Below are positions 16,170 to 24,414 of a stretch of 42,479 bases of DNA, one piece after another; the stretch's first letter is position 1; each line of letters begins with the position of its first letter. The notes beneath the pieces are model-generated. The model was given only the letters and a program-made list of their open reading frames with translations. It was not told the DNA's origin and did no database searches. The DNA lies in assembly GCA_021773245.1 (NCBI GenBank), contig JAJFKK010000044.1, positions 1 through 42,479 of the forward strand, read 5' to 3'. Source of the stretch: Gammaproteobacteria bacterium (lineage in GTDB: Bacteria > Pseudomonadota > Gammaproteobacteria > Eutrophobiales > Eutrophobiaceae). Position numbers and translations under genes: made by a program.

Positions 16170-16913
16170 TCATTGATTTAATTGATAATATTCTTCTATA
16201 GTTTGATTAATAATATAATCATCAAGTAGTAGAGGTAAATCGTTATTTACCCGTTCAAAGAATAGTAATGTTTTTTCATTGAGTCTTGCATAAAATTCTT
16301 TAGTCTCAATAAACTGAACTGCCTTATCAAGATAAGTCCCTCCGAGAAGATGCCGTAATTCATGTTGAAAGATTACCGCAGTAAAACCATTTAATCGGCC
16401 GCGTTGTATTTCTCCCTTGGCATTAAATGCTTCATACTCAATCCATTCGTAACTGGCAACATTGCCCAACTTCTCACCACTGGCACTAAGGCAACCATGC
16501 CAAAAGTTTTTTCTCTGTTTTGAAACCTTGGTTATTTTTGGATTAATAAAGACTTGAAAAGGAACAACATCTAGTTCTTCATGCCATAGCGAATGACTAT
16601 TTGCTTCGATTAAAAATAATTGAATATTCTTATTTACCTGATTTGCAGCAATACCTACTCCGTGCCAAAAATGCATCGCTGAACGTAATTCTTGAACAAA
16701 CCCATTAAGCTCCTGAGTATCAAATTCTTGCTTTTCAATTTTTCGGGAAGGCAAATAAAGTGTATTATTTATTCTTTCTTCTTTTTTAAATGTATGTTGA
16801 ACGAGACTGAAACCTTTTTCGGGTATCAGTAAAGAATCGATTTTTTCTGGTTTTATGTAACTGCATCCGCTAGAACAGATGAGAAGTAAAATAACTAAAA
16901 CATGAACCTTCAT
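16170..16913 (-). CDS. Peptide deformylase-like lipoprotein
   Basis: 247-residue protein with all three peptide deformylase motifs: GVGIAANQ at 85-92 (motif 1), GCLS with the metal-ligand Cys141 (motif 2), and QHELRH with H184, E185 and H188 (motif 3; the usual Asp of HExDH is Arg). The N-terminus is a lipoprotein-type signal ending SSGC with Cys17, so it should be exported and lipidated. Ordinary deformylases are cytoplasmic, ~170 residues, and sit next to fmt; this one has neither property, plus a ~60-residue N-terminal region and a C-terminal helical tail. Likely a periplasmic metallohydrolase with a deformylase fold; the substrate is unknown. Confidence 0.8.
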   Translation of the reverse strand: MKVHVLVILLLICSSGCSYIKPEKIDSLLIPEKGFSLVQHTFKKEERINNTLYLPSRKIEKQEFDTQELNGFVQELRSAMHFWHGVGIAANQVNKNIQLFLIEANSHSLWHEELDVVPFQVFINPKITKVSKQRKNFWHGCLSASGEKLGNVASYEWIEYEAFNAKGEIQRGRLNGFTAVIFQHELRHLLGGTYLDKAVQFIETKEFYARLNEKTLLFFERVNNDLPLLLDDYIINQTIEEYYQLNQ

Positions 16914-17132
16914 ACTTCAACCAAAGCCCTTATAATATTATTGATTAACATGCTGTAAAAAATAGATGAGCATTTATAGAATTATATCCCGGCTGCCCAG
17001 GTAATTACTCCTAACAAATGTCACAAAAATAAATCTTCATCAAATGTTACATTAGTATGTCCCATTACCGTAAACCATACTCTGCTCCATCATATTCAGA
17101 AACCATATTAACCTGCGATGATTTTCAAATTA

Positions 17133-17798
17133 TTAGATAACAAAATCGCGGATTACATCTACTTTTGATTTACCGCTTCCAGCCTCCATCTCGTCTGGAA
17201 TATCTTTGCCAATAATAACTGCCTCACGTTTGCCTATTTGTTCAAACCAACGCGTTAAATTAGGTAAACCCTCAATAGATAAACCAGACCATTCATGCCC
17301 GCTAATCCAGGGCCAGGTAGCCATATCAGCAATGGAATAATCACCAGCGAGGTATTCACTGTCTGCAAGTCGATTATCTAATACTTTATATAAACGCATA
17401 CATTCCTTTTGATAGCGGTCAATGGCATAAGGAATCTTCTCAGGTGCATATCGATGAAACACATTCGCCTGTCCCTGCATAGGCCCTACAGCCCCCATCT
17501 GGAACATCAACCACTGCATAACCAGAGATCGGCCTTTAGTATCTTTCAACATAAATTGTCCTGTTTTTTCCGCGAGATAAATTAATATTGCTCCCGACTC
17601 AAACACGATAAAATCTTCACAATCACGATCTACTATCGTCGGAATTCGACCATTTGGATTTAATTTAAGATACCAGTCTTCTTTTTGTTCTCTAGCACCA
17701 AGATCAATACGATGTGATGTATATTCTAATCCCATTTCTTCCAATGCAATTGTTACTTTGTGACCATTTGGAGTAGCTGCGGTGAAAAGTTCTATCAT
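17133..17798 (-). CDS. YghU/YfcG-like glutathione S-transferase (disulfide reductase type)
   Basis: 221 residues. The N-terminal thioredoxin-like domain begins [20 protein letters not shown], whose TPNG segment replaces the usual Tyr/Cys active residue, as in E. coli YfcG and YghU, which reduce disulfides with glutathione. [11 protein letters not shown] (cis-Pro loop) and [12 protein letters not shown] (Glu-Ser glutathione contact) follow. The C-terminal domain has the capping box [11 protein letters not shown]. It is divergently transcribed from glutathione reductase across an 89-base gap, so enzyme and the supplier of reduced glutathione probably share control. Confidence 0.92.
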   Translation of the reverse strand: MIELFTAATPNGHKVTIALEEMGLEYTSHRIDLGAREQKEDWYLKLNPNGRIPTIVDRDCEDFIVFESGAILIYLAEKTGQFMLKDTKGRSLVMQWLMFQMGAVGPMQGQANVFHRYAPEKIPYAIDRYQKECMRLYKVLDNRLADSEYLAGDYSIADMATWPWISGHEWSGLSIEGLPNLTRWFEQIGKREAVIIGKDIPDEMEAGSGKSKVDVIRDFVI

Positions 17799-17838
17799 TT
17801 TTTGCTATCATCCCTATTAAAATATTCAACTATAGAAG

Positions 17839-17869
17839 TTGACGTAATTACGTTAGTCTTCCCTAAAAT
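17839..17869 (+). promoter_or_regulatory. Candidate gor promoter with overlapping palindrome
   Basis: In the 89-base divergent gap a -35-like TTGACG (17839-17844) is followed 19 bases later by TAAAAT (17864-17869). The 12-bp perfect palindrome ACGTAATTACGT (17842-17853) overlaps the -35 end and could be an operator shared by gor and the GST. The spacer is longer than ideal, so the promoter call is tentative. Confidence 0.35.
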
Positions 17870-17887
17870 TAATGAGAACACAATATC

Positions 17888-19243
17888 ATGGCTAATTATG
17901 ATTTCGACCTTTTTGTTATCGGCGCAGGCTCTGGCGGCGTGCGTGCTGCACGTATGTCTGCTGGCCTTGGCGCACATGTGGCGATTGCTGAAGACCGTTA
18001 TTTAGGCGGCACTTGCGTCAATGTAGGTTGCGTCCCTAAAAAATTATTCGTCTATGCCTCGCACTTTACTGAGGACTTTGAAAATGCCAAAGGTTTTGGT
18101 TGGAACATTGGTTCTACCGATTTTGATTGGTCAAAACTAATAAAAAATAAAAATGCCGAAATTAAACGCTTGAATGGTGTCTATAAAAAGATACTCGATA
18201 ATTCCGGCGCTGAAACAATACACGGCCGTGCTACAGTCGTTGATGAACATACTGTTGAAATTAATGGTAAACAGATCACAGCTGAACGAATATTAATCGC
18301 CACTGGTGGTTGGCCAAGTGTTCCAGATATTCCCGGTAAAGAACATATCATTTCGTCAAATGAAGCATTCTTTCTAGACTCACTTCCAGAAAAAATAATT
18401 ATCGTTGGTGGGGGCTATATCGCTGTTGAATTCGCAGGAATTTTTCACGGATTAGGAGTTGATACAACATTACTTTATCGCGGGCCATTATTTTTACGTG
18501 GATTTGATCAAGATATTCGAGAAGCACTTGCCAATGAAATGATAAAGAAAGGTATCAATATTAAGTTTGAATCGAATATCTCTGAAATAGAAAAGATAGA
18601 AAACAAATTTATCGCAACACTTGAAGATGGCGATCAAATTGAAGCCGGACAAATCATGTATGCCACTGGCCGTAAACCGATGACAGAGAATCTTGGTTTA
18701 GAAAAAGCTGGAATTGAACTAGATAAAAACAATGCCATTAAAGTTAATGATGAATATCAAACTAACGTGCCATCAATCTATGCTATTGGTGATGTGACCA
18801 ACCGTGTCAATTTAACACCCGTTGCCTTAGCTGAAGGCATGGTGCTGGCAAAACGGTTTTATGGTAATGAAGATAAAGATGTAGATTATTCAAATATACC
18901 CACTTGTGTATTTAGCCAGCCTAATATTGGTACGGTCGGATTAACTGAAGAAGAAGCACGCAAAAAGTATGATGATATTGATATATATAAATCATCCTTC
19001 AAGCCAATGAAACTATCATTATCAGATAGCGATGAAAAAACGTTTATGAAACTGATTGTTGATAAAAAAAGTGATCTCGTTGTTGGTGTACATATGCTTG
19101 GGCCTGATGCTGGTGAAATCATTCAAGGCATTGGGATCGCAATTAAAGCAGGAGCAACAAAGAAAGTATTTGATTCAACTATTGGTATACATCCTACTGC
19201 CGCCGAAGAATTTGTCACTATGCGTGACCCAGTAAGTAATTAA
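17888..19243 (+). CDS. gor: Glutathione-disulfide reductase
   Basis: 451-residue FAD/NADPH enzyme keeping glutathione reduced in the cytoplasm. Seen: FAD motif GAGSGG (residues 12-17), redox disulfide C43-x4-C48 in [14 protein letters not shown] (the PKK after it is typical of glutathione reductase rather than Lpd), the NADPH domain [11 protein letters not shown] with an Arg further on in [22 protein letters not shown], and the C-terminal [13 protein letters not shown] with the catalytic His-Glu. Length matches E. coli Gor (450). A strong terminator follows 12 bases after the stop. Confidence 0.95.
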   Translation: MANYDFDLFVIGAGSGGVRAARMSAGLGAHVAIAEDRYLGGTCVNVGCVPKKLFVYASHFTEDFENAKGFGWNIGSTDFDWSKLIKNKNAEIKRLNGVYKKILDNSGAETIHGRATVVDEHTVEINGKQITAERILIATGGWPSVPDIPGKEHIISSNEAFFLDSLPEKIIIVGGGYIAVEFAGIFHGLGVDTTLLYRGPLFLRGFDQDIREALANEMIKKGINIKFESNISEIEKIENKFIATLEDGDQIEAGQIMYATGRKPMTENLGLEKAGIELDKNNAIKVNDEYQTNVPSIYAIGDVTNRVNLTPVALAEGMVLAKRFYGNEDKDVDYSNIPTCVFSQPNIGTVGLTEEEARKKYDDIDIYKSSFKPMKLSLSDSDEKTFMKLIVDKKSDLVVGVHMLGPDAGEIIQGIGIAIKAGATKKVFDSTIGIHPTAAEEFVTMRDPVSN

Positions 19244-19255
19244 TACCTAGAAAGT

Positions 19256-19289
19256 AAAAAGCGGCAATAATTTCTCATTGCCGCTTTTT
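19256..19289. terminator. Rho-independent terminator between gor and the DUF805 gene
   Basis: A stem GCGGCAAT (19261-19268) with ATTGCCGC (19277-19284), an 8-base loop, preceded by A5 and followed by T5. With the A/T flanks paired the stem reaches about 13 bp. It ends gor on the plus strand and by symmetry the DUF805 gene on the minus strand. Confidence 0.9.
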
Positions 19290-19307
19290 ATGTAAATCTT
19301 TTATTTA

Positions 19308-19646
19308 CTAAGCCTTTGGATTGGCTCCATATTCATTATCACCATGGCTATCTTGTACAAGAAAAACCAAGAGCACGATAGCGCCAATCAGCGGAATTAG
19401 AATAATCAATTGCCACCAACCAGTACGGCCAGTATCGTGGAGGCGCCTAGCAGCAACACTAATACTAGGGAGAAGACAAACTAAATTAAATATTGCAGCG
19501 ATAAAAAAAGTACCAAGTACAGAATCCAGTACAGCTAAAGCGATATAAATTACCATAAATATCAGTATGTACATCCAATACTGTGTACGTGTTGCACGAC
19601 CAGAAAAATCGACATACTTCTTCATTGCATCAACAAAATGTTCCAT
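19308..19646 (-). CDS. DUF805 inner-membrane protein
   Basis: 112-residue membrane protein of the DUF805 family (E. coli YhaH/YhaI relatives), function unknown. The N-terminal KYVDFSGRATRTQYWMYILI and the central ISVAARRLHDTGRTGWWQL are the family's signature. Hydrophobic helices are at about 25-45, 48-65 and 78-97. The tail DSHGDNEYGANP is also typical. It stands alone between a terminator and a 62-base gap to the methyltransferase gene. Confidence 0.92.
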   Translation of the reverse strand: MEHFVDAMKKYVDFSGRATRTQYWMYILIFMVIYIALAVLDSVLGTFFIAAIFNLVCLLPSISVAARRLHDTGRTGWWQLIILIPLIGAIVLLVFLVQDSHGDNEYGANPKA

Positions 19647-19708
19647 CGTAATCTCCCCTTATTCTTATTGAAAAGTAACACTGCTCTCCCAACTAAGTCT
19701 ACCAGTGA

Positions 19709-20350
19709 TTAACTGCCTTTGGGTAGCGCTTCGCTAACAATTGCCAACCATGGTTGCTGTTCAAGGGGTTGACCTTCAGGTCGATAATAATGATGAATCA
19801 CCTTAAAACCGGCATTTTCTAAATAAGCTCTAGAGCTTTCAATTTCCATATAATGACCATAACGCTCTCCTTGCCAACCTTCTGTATTTCCTCTCGGGTT
19901 TGATGAAAAAAAGACTCCTCCAGAGCGTAAAGCACGATGTAATTGACCTAATACGCGCGCGAGTTCGATACTGGGGATATGAAATAGTGAGGCATTCGCA
20001 AAAATACCATCAAATGAATTTTCTTTTAATTCGAGACTTAAAAACTGCTGATGTAAGACAGGACACTCACTAAATTCTTCTGCCATCTGACAAAATGCTT
20101 TACTGCCATCTAATCCGACGGGCTGATGTCCTAAAGATTTAAAGGTTTGGAGATCACGTCCTGGGCCACAGCCAAAATCAAGAATATCTAAAGGTTTATC
20201 TTTGGGAAGTGCTTGTAATAAAGATTCAATATTCTGGCTTACATCATGATCCCGTGTTCCTTGCCAAAAAGAAGTCGCTCTATTTTCATAATGCGAAAGA
20301 GTTATACTTTCTATCTCATCTAAACTAGCTGAATCATTTTCTATAGGCAT
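19709..20350 (-). CDS. Class I SAM-dependent methyltransferase
   Basis: 213 residues. Motif I is LDILDFGCGPGRDL (glycine-rich SAM loop), followed by the acidic residue in PVGLDGS, FDGIFANASLFHI (motif IV region) and LHRALRSGGVFFSSNPRG (post-motif). The C-terminal AGFKVIHHYYRPEG is the usual last strand. Substrate not identifiable; the closest style is small-molecule methyltransferases of the UbiE/Methyltransf_11 type. It ends a run of closely spaced minus-strand genes; only 9 bases separate it from the DUF1456 gene. Confidence 0.88.
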   Translation of the reverse strand: MPIENDSASLDEIESITLSHYENRATSFWQGTRDHDVSQNIESLLQALPKDKPLDILDFGCGPGRDLQTFKSLGHQPVGLDGSKAFCQMAEEFSECPVLHQQFLSLELKENSFDGIFANASLFHIPSIELARVLGQLHRALRSGGVFFSSNPRGNTEGWQGERYGHYMEIESSRAYLENAGFKVIHHYYRPEGQPLEQQPWLAIVSEALPKGS

Positions 20351-20359
20351 AGAACAGCG

Positions 20360-20884
20360 TTAGTCTTCTTTCTTCTTATAATTATATTCAAACTTAACCG
20401 CTTTTACTTCGCTCCCCTTATTGTTATCTGGTCGATACTTTAATTGCATGCCTTTAAGAAAGTTACGCAGAATCTGGTCCTGACAAGTTCGATAATGTCT
20501 ATTTCCCGGTTTTCGAAAAAAGGCACTTAATTCATGTTTACTAATTTTGAATTCAGCCAAATCCATAATTTCTATGACATCTTCTGCTTTCAGGTTTAAT
20601 GCTATTTTTAATTTAGTAAAAATAATATTATTCGTTAATCGCTCCTCAGGCTCAGGTTGCTTGCCTTCTTTCTTTCCTCGCTTATCATTAATAAAGCCAT
20701 TCAAAAAGGTAGCCATTTGTGTATCACTACATTCTTTATAGGCAGGATCATCTTCTTTCTTTAGCCAGTCGCTTATTTGTTCTCGAGTAACTTTAAGCTT
20801 GGCTAGCCCAAATATGGAAATCATTTTTGAATCACCAAACTCAAAGGTATAGCGAATACGGCGTAATATATCGTTGTTATTCAT
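20360..20884 (-). CDS. DUF1456-family protein (YehS-like)
   Basis: 174 residues in two copies of one ~70-residue helical module: NDILRRIRYTFEFGDSKMI with LAKLKVTREQISDWLKKEDDP and CSDTQMATFLNGFI, repeated as NNIIFTKLKIALNL with LAEFKISKHELSAFFRKPGNR and CQDQILRNFLKGM. This duplication defines DUF1456 (E. coli YehS). Function unknown; the fold is compatible with nucleic-acid binding, which is only a guess. A charged KRGKKEGKQPEPEER linker joins the modules. It is 33 bases downstream of the GNAT gene. Confidence 0.92.
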   Translation of the reverse strand: MNNNDILRRIRYTFEFGDSKMISIFGLAKLKVTREQISDWLKKEDDPAYKECSDTQMATFLNGFINDKRGKKEGKQPEPEERLTNNIIFTKLKIALNLKAEDVIEIMDLAEFKISKHELSAFFRKPGNRHYRTCQDQILRNFLKGMQLKYRPDNNKGSEVKAVKFEYNYKKKED

Positions 20885-20917
20885 AAATAGAGTTTATCAG
20901 ATTGTGCTTCTCAGTGT

Positions 20918-21400
20918 TTAGAACGTCTTTTGCCAAAATAAGGCCTTACCGTTTGCAGGGTCTAATTCGTAAGCTTCGAAGCCATATTTTAAATATGCCT
21001 TTTTCGCAGCACTGTTGCCTTCCAGAACTTCTAAAGTCATTTTGCAGTAGTTTCTTTCTTTAGCAATCGCTTCAACTTTTTCTAACATGCGCTGACAAAG
21101 ACCAAGGCCACGAAATTCATTTAAGACAATAACATCATGAATATTAATTAATGGTTTACATTTAAAAGTAGAAAAACCTTCAAAGCAATTCACTAATCCT
21201 GCGGGTTTATCATCAACATAACAAATGATACTAATCGCATCTGATCGCTTTGATAATTCATTGATTAAATTATCACTCGCATATTCTGATAGCGGCTCAC
21301 CACCACCCATAGGGTCAAGTGCATAAGACTGTAAAAGTGTCATAATATCGATGCCATATTGCTCATTTGAATAATCTGCGAGAAAGAGCTCAATATTCAT
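20918..21400 (-). CDS. GNAT-family N-acetyltransferase
   Basis: 160 residues with the acetyl-CoA binding motif EFRGLGLCQRMLEKVEAIA (motif A) and the following NYCKMTLEVLEGNSAAKKAYLKYGFE (motif B), both typical of GNAT enzymes. The substrate amine is not predictable. Its ATG follows directly on the TAG of yjgA with no spacer, so the two are translationally coupled. Cytoplasmic; normal length. Confidence 0.9.
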   Translation of the reverse strand: MNIELFLADYSNEQYGIDIMTLLQSYALDPMGGGEPLSEYASDNLINELSKRSDAISIICYVDDKPAGLVNCFEGFSTFKCKPLINIHDVIVLNEFRGLGLCQRMLEKVEAIAKERNYCKMTLEVLEGNSAAKKAYLKYGFEAYELDPANGKALFWQKTF

Positions 21401-21904
21401 CTAGTTTTCTTGTAATTCTGATAAGTACTTAAATAATAACCGGGATGATTTAGGTGATTTGTTATTAGCCTGTTCTTTTTTTGCATTGCGTATTAATTGT
21501 CCGACATGTTGTCGTTCAAAATTTTCAAACTTGTTCGCTAAATCATTTATCAAATCTTGATCGCCTAGCAGTAAATGATCGCGCCATTGTTCTATTTCAT
21601 GAAATTGATTAACTTCATCTTTATGTGGCTTCTTCGCTTTTTCCAATGCTATTCGAATAGATGACTCATCTTCATTTAGCATTAAACCACCAATAAACTT
21701 AAGCTGTCGCTTCAATGCAGCTAACTTCATTGATCTGGCAGCAGTAATCGCCTCTCTCAACTTGTCCGAAATAGGAATAGATAAAAGATGTTTTTCTGGT
21801 AATTGAGAAAGCTGTTTACCCAGTGCATGTAATTCTTGTATTTCCCGCTTAACTTGCGATCTGCTTTTAGGTAACTCTTCGTATTCGTCGTATTCTTCTG
21901 ACAT
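21401..21904 (-). CDS. yjgA: Ribosome-associated protein YjgA / DarP (DUF615)
   Basis: 167 residues matching the YjgA (DarP) family, which acts in assembly of the 50S ribosomal subunit. Seen: KSRSQVKREIQELHALGKQL, LPEKHLLSIPISDKLREAI, and KRQLKFIGGLMLNED, all hallmark segments; the whole chain is helical and very charged. It begins with an acidic DEYEEYEE-like stretch (EEYDEYEELP). Upstream by 5 bases is the VF530-type gene; downstream the GNAT gene begins at its stop. Confidence 0.93.
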   Translation of the reverse strand: MSEEYDEYEELPKSRSQVKREIQELHALGKQLSQLPEKHLLSIPISDKLREAITAARSMKLAALKRQLKFIGGLMLNEDESSIRIALEKAKKPHKDEVNQFHEIEQWRDHLLLGDQDLINDLANKFENFERQHVGQLIRNAKKEQANNKSPKSSRLLFKYLSELQEN

Positions 21905-21909
21905 ATTAA

Positions 21910-22308
21910 TTAATCATCTTGCTCATTTTTCTTTTTCCAACCACCCCATACATCAGCCGGATTATCCGTTACTTCTTGTGATTCAGACTTCCTAGGAATT
22001 ACATCTTTAGGATTACCGGGTTTCTGCTCAAGAGGAATCGTTCTATCACGTGGCGGCAGCTCATATTGTTCATCATTCGGCCTCGGTAAGCCTTTAAATC
22101 GATACAAATAGAAGCTTTCAACCTTTTCCCTAGCCCAAGGTGTTTTACGAAGAAACTTTAATGAGGATTTGATACTTGGATTACTTTTAAAGCAATTAAT
22201 ATTGATATCTTCACCCAAAGACTCGAAACCATAATGTTCGACTAATTCAGTCAGCAACGCTTCGAGTTTAACACCATGTAATGGGTTGTTTTTTTGTACG
22301 TCAGTCAT
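21910..22308 (-). CDS. VF530-family DNA-binding protein
   Basis: 132 residues. The first ~70 ([29 protein letters not shown], read in parts [10 protein letters not shown] and HYGFESLGE; then [28 protein letters not shown]) are the VF530/DUF2132 domain, described as a small double-helix-hairpin DNA-binding fold. The remaining ~60 residues are Pro- and charge-rich ([26 protein letters not shown]) and probably disordered, longer than the usual family tail. It lies just downstream of the attC-like element and upstream of yjgA. Confidence 0.88.
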   Translation of the reverse strand: MTDVQKNNPLHGVKLEALLTELVEHYGFESLGEDININCFKSNPSIKSSLKFLRKTPWAREKVESFYLYRFKGLPRPNDEQYELPPRDRTIPLEQKPGNPKDVIPRKSESQEVTDNPADVWGGWKKKNEQDD

Positions 22309-22332
22309 AGGGAAGGAATTTTAACGTTTAAT

Positions 22333-22412
22333 TCTGCTTTCGGCCAGAAGCAGACATTAACGCTTGAACTCACGGGCTTTTTCGCGCGTCGCTTTGGAGT
22401 GACTTGTTATAT
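22333..22412 (-). repeat. Integron attC-like site with adjoining hairpin
   Basis: Minus strand reads TATAACAAGTCACTCC ... CAAGCGTTAATG, the layout of an attC of the aadA type (TCTAACAA ... CAAGCGTTAGAT): TAAC at 22358-22361 pairs with GTTA at 22406-22409, and TCAC pairs with GTGA inside. The core sites are imperfect (GTTAATG instead of GTTRRRY). Right beside it is a hairpin TCTGCTT/AAGCAGA (22333-22354). The orientation is right for a cassette whose gene is the minus-strand reading frame 22370-22753, which runs into it. The resemblance is from memory and no alignment was run. Confidence 0.5.
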
Positions 22413-22753
22413 GACGATACTTTTTTTACAAATACATACTTATAAATACCTACCATTGTTTTGCCTCGAGATAATTCTACCTTATCACCAACAGTCAGAA
22501 TTACTCCAAAGGGGACTATCATGACAATTTCCCCTGTTTTGGGATTGTATATTGTTGCTCTTGGTGCACTCTCAATATTAGTTTCTGATAAGGACACTGC
22601 TCTTACTTCACCAATTACAATCTCGCTAGAAAACGGATAAAAAACCGCAAGGATTATTACGAAGGTTAGAACAGCAATTGTAAGAGAAATAATCCTTGTT
22701 CGATACTCATCCCACCAAAGCGCCAGCTCGGCTTTTCTACTTGGTCTAGCCAC
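22370..22753 (-). CDS. Small membrane-anchored protein, cassette-like
   Basis: 127 residues with a basic N-terminus, one membrane helix at about 20-42 (IISLTIAVLTFVIILAVFYPF) and an outside domain of short strands (GEVRAVSLSE, GEIVMIVPFGVILTVGDKVEL), which resembles a small beta-barrel or SH3-like domain. Family not recognised. The last ~14 residues (SSYNKSLQSDARKSP) are encoded by the attC-like element, and the stop codon lies inside it, as often seen in integron gene cassettes. It could therefore be a captured single-gene cassette. The natural C-terminus may once have been shorter. Confidence 0.65.
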   Translation of the reverse strand: MARPSRKAELALWWDEYRTRIISLTIAVLTFVIILAVFYPFSSEIVIGEVRAVSLSETNIESAPRATIYNPKTGEIVMIVPFGVILTVGDKVELSRGKTMVGIYKYVFVKKVSSYNKSLQSDARKSP

Positions 22754-22774
22754 CGGTTGTCATAATCTATATTT

Positions 22775-22803
22775 TAACGAACACTTTGCCCGATAAGGTG
22801 TTA
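22775..22803 (-). repeat. Short inverted repeat, possible second (truncated) attC-like site
   Basis: Minus strand reads TAACACC ... GTGTTCGTTAAAA. AACAC (22780-22784) pairs with GTGTT (22798-22802), and the end GTTAAAA approaches the GTTRRRY core. It stands 22 bases upstream of the cassette-like gene and in the same orientation as the site at its other end. At 29 bases it is shorter than functional attC sites, so it may only be a chance hairpin. Confidence 0.2.
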
Positions 22804-22963
22804 TATATTCTTAAAGGTAACATCGATAAAACTCTCCGCGTTTCAATAATATAAGTGATAACTTCATTATATTGACGATATATTCACAGTGTCCACTTTA
22901 CTATTTTCAATATCTAACAAAATTTCTGCTTTGGTTCGACAGTAACAGTTTAATCGAGATTAA

Positions 22964-24067
22964 CTATCGCCCTCCAGCTGAACGCATAGCTTCTTTCAAT
23001 TTACTTTCACTTATTCCTAACTTCCTAGCTGCACTACTAAAGTTTGGTGGTGGTGGCCCTAATGCACGCATTAATTCACGTTTACTAATACCAAGATTTT
23101 TAGCAACTACAGAAAGATTAGGTCGTCCCCGGCCAGAAGAACCTACACGTGTTTCTCCGCCACCGCGCATATCGCCTTGTGGTGCGGGTCGACGTTCTAA
23201 CATTGATTGATCAACTTCGCCTTTAAAGCAACCCAGTGTATAAGGAAATTCATTATTAATATGATAATGGTATTCGTTAATTTCATTTCCCAATCGATCA
23301 ATTGCTGTGCTTGTATGACCATGACATTCATCTAATTCTTTATTGGTAATAATTTTTCCACTCTCGCCACGCGCTCCATAAATACCAAATCCATCCAGGG
23401 CGTAACCTAGTTGTGGTGAGTGTTCTCCTTCTTTTCCTTGATCAAAACAGGGTGAGTTATGATGATAATGATATTGTCCTTGTTGTTGCGGATGACCTTC
23501 ACATGAATCTAATATTTCATTTGCAACAGCATCGCGTTTATCCGCATCAAGTGCATTGAAGAAAACACCACCACTTAATGCGATGCCAATTGCTCCCATG
23601 GGCAAACAAGTCGGATTCGATGCTATTTTTGGTTCAGCAGGTATAGCGTAAACAATGCGTTGTTCTTTAATTGAGTTTGGATTGCGATCATATTTATATG
23701 CTGTGGAACTAGAACTGACTGGAAAATCACCGGTAGGATGATCGGGTAAACCATTACCCGTTACTGCAATATTTGGATTGCTTTCATCAAATTTGATATT
23801 TGAACTCCATGTTTTACTACCTTTAACTGAAGGTTTTTTGAGTAAATAAACTGTACCATCGCTATCAACCCAAGGTCGGCTTAATGATCCACCCATTGCA
23901 GTAAACTGACAGGAATAAATTGTATCTCTACCGGGCTTGCTCATGGAACGGTGATCAGTTGCGCCTTTCGCTTCGGTATAACCTACTTTATCCCATTGCT
24001 GATCTGCATTAACTGATGTTGTAAATATAAGTAACGCTGTTAAGAAACTGATCTTTATTGGTTTCAT
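22964..24067 (-). CDS. Secreted YHYH-domain protein
   Basis: 367 residues with a clear signal peptide (MKPIKISFLTALLIFTTSVNA). The mature part is the YHYH domain, named for the motif seen here twice: GQYHYHHNSPCF and EYHYHINNEFPYTLGCFKG, with GYALDGFGIYG between them and GIALSGGVFFNALD before. Histidine clusters suggest metal binding; function is unknown. The C-terminal ~70 residues form a Pro/Arg-rich linker (RRPAPQGDMRGGG) and two short copies of LGIS-x3-L-x2-A-(L/M), a helix-turn-helix-like unit. It is 10 bases downstream of the small acidic protein gene, so probably in the same transcript. Confidence 0.88.
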   Translation of the reverse strand: MKPIKISFLTALLIFTTSVNADQQWDKVGYTEAKGATDHRSMSKPGRDTIYSCQFTAMGGSLSRPWVDSDGTVYLLKKPSVKGSKTWSSNIKFDESNPNIAVTGNGLPDHPTGDFPVSSSSTAYKYDRNPNSIKEQRIVYAIPAEPKIASNPTCLPMGAIGIALSGGVFFNALDADKRDAVANEILDSCEGHPQQQGQYHYHHNSPCFDQGKEGEHSPQLGYALDGFGIYGARGESGKIITNKELDECHGHTSTAIDRLGNEINEYHYHINNEFPYTLGCFKGEVDQSMLERRPAPQGDMRGGGETRVGSSGRGRPNLSVVAKNLGISKRELMRALGPPPPNFSSAARKLGISESKLKEAMRSAGGR

Positions 24068-24077
24068 TATTATTTCC

Positions 24078-24377
24078 CTATTTCCAGAACTCCCACCATT
24101 TTTTTTGATTCGTAGTTTGTGAATGATTCAGCGTTACTTTCGTACTGTCTTCTTGATTAATAAGTTCTAATAAATCGGGCGTAAACCAATATTCTGCATT
24201 GGGCTCTACGAATGCAACATTTATCACGTAATCATCTTTATCATCACCAATAAAATTAACTCCAGTTGATGAAGGTCTGGTTTCACCTAAAACTTCACCT
24301 ACCTTTCCAGCTAAACCGAGTTCATCCGTTTTGTCTGAACTCAATATTTTTACATTATCACCGTACGAAATTGTCAT
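24078..24377 (-). CDS. Small acidic protein with WWEFWK tail, unknown function
   Basis: 99 residues, no signal peptide. The N-terminal part MTISYGDNVKILSS then GLAGKVGEVLGET looks like an SH3/KOW-like small beta-barrel opening (a basic turn with G-x-V-G-x-V), followed by DDYVINVAFVEPNAEYWFTPDLLELI. It ends in a Gln/Asn/Thr linker and KKWWEFWK, an aromatic C-terminal tag that I have seen in other small proteins but cannot assign. It follows the ABC ATPase gene by 37 bases and precedes the YHYH gene by 10, suggesting one transcript. Confidence 0.7.
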   Translation of the reverse strand: MTISYGDNVKILSSDKTDELGLAGKVGEVLGETRPSSTGVNFIGDDKDDYVINVAFVEPNAEYWFTPDLLELINQEDSTKVTLNHSQTTNQKKWWEFWK

Positions 24378-24414
24378 CTACTCTACTTTTAACCTTTAAT
24401 TTAATTATTGATAT

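Noticed and set aside
22294-22524. Plus-strand open frame across the attC-like element (contains SAFGQKQT)
   Set aside because: It is a by-product of the repeat and lies over genes on the other strand; no coding signs.
22849-22874. Imperfect inverted repeat AATATAAGTGA/TTCATTATATT upstream of the cassette-like gene
   Set aside because: Mismatched, A/T-rich and without any associated signal; likely chance.
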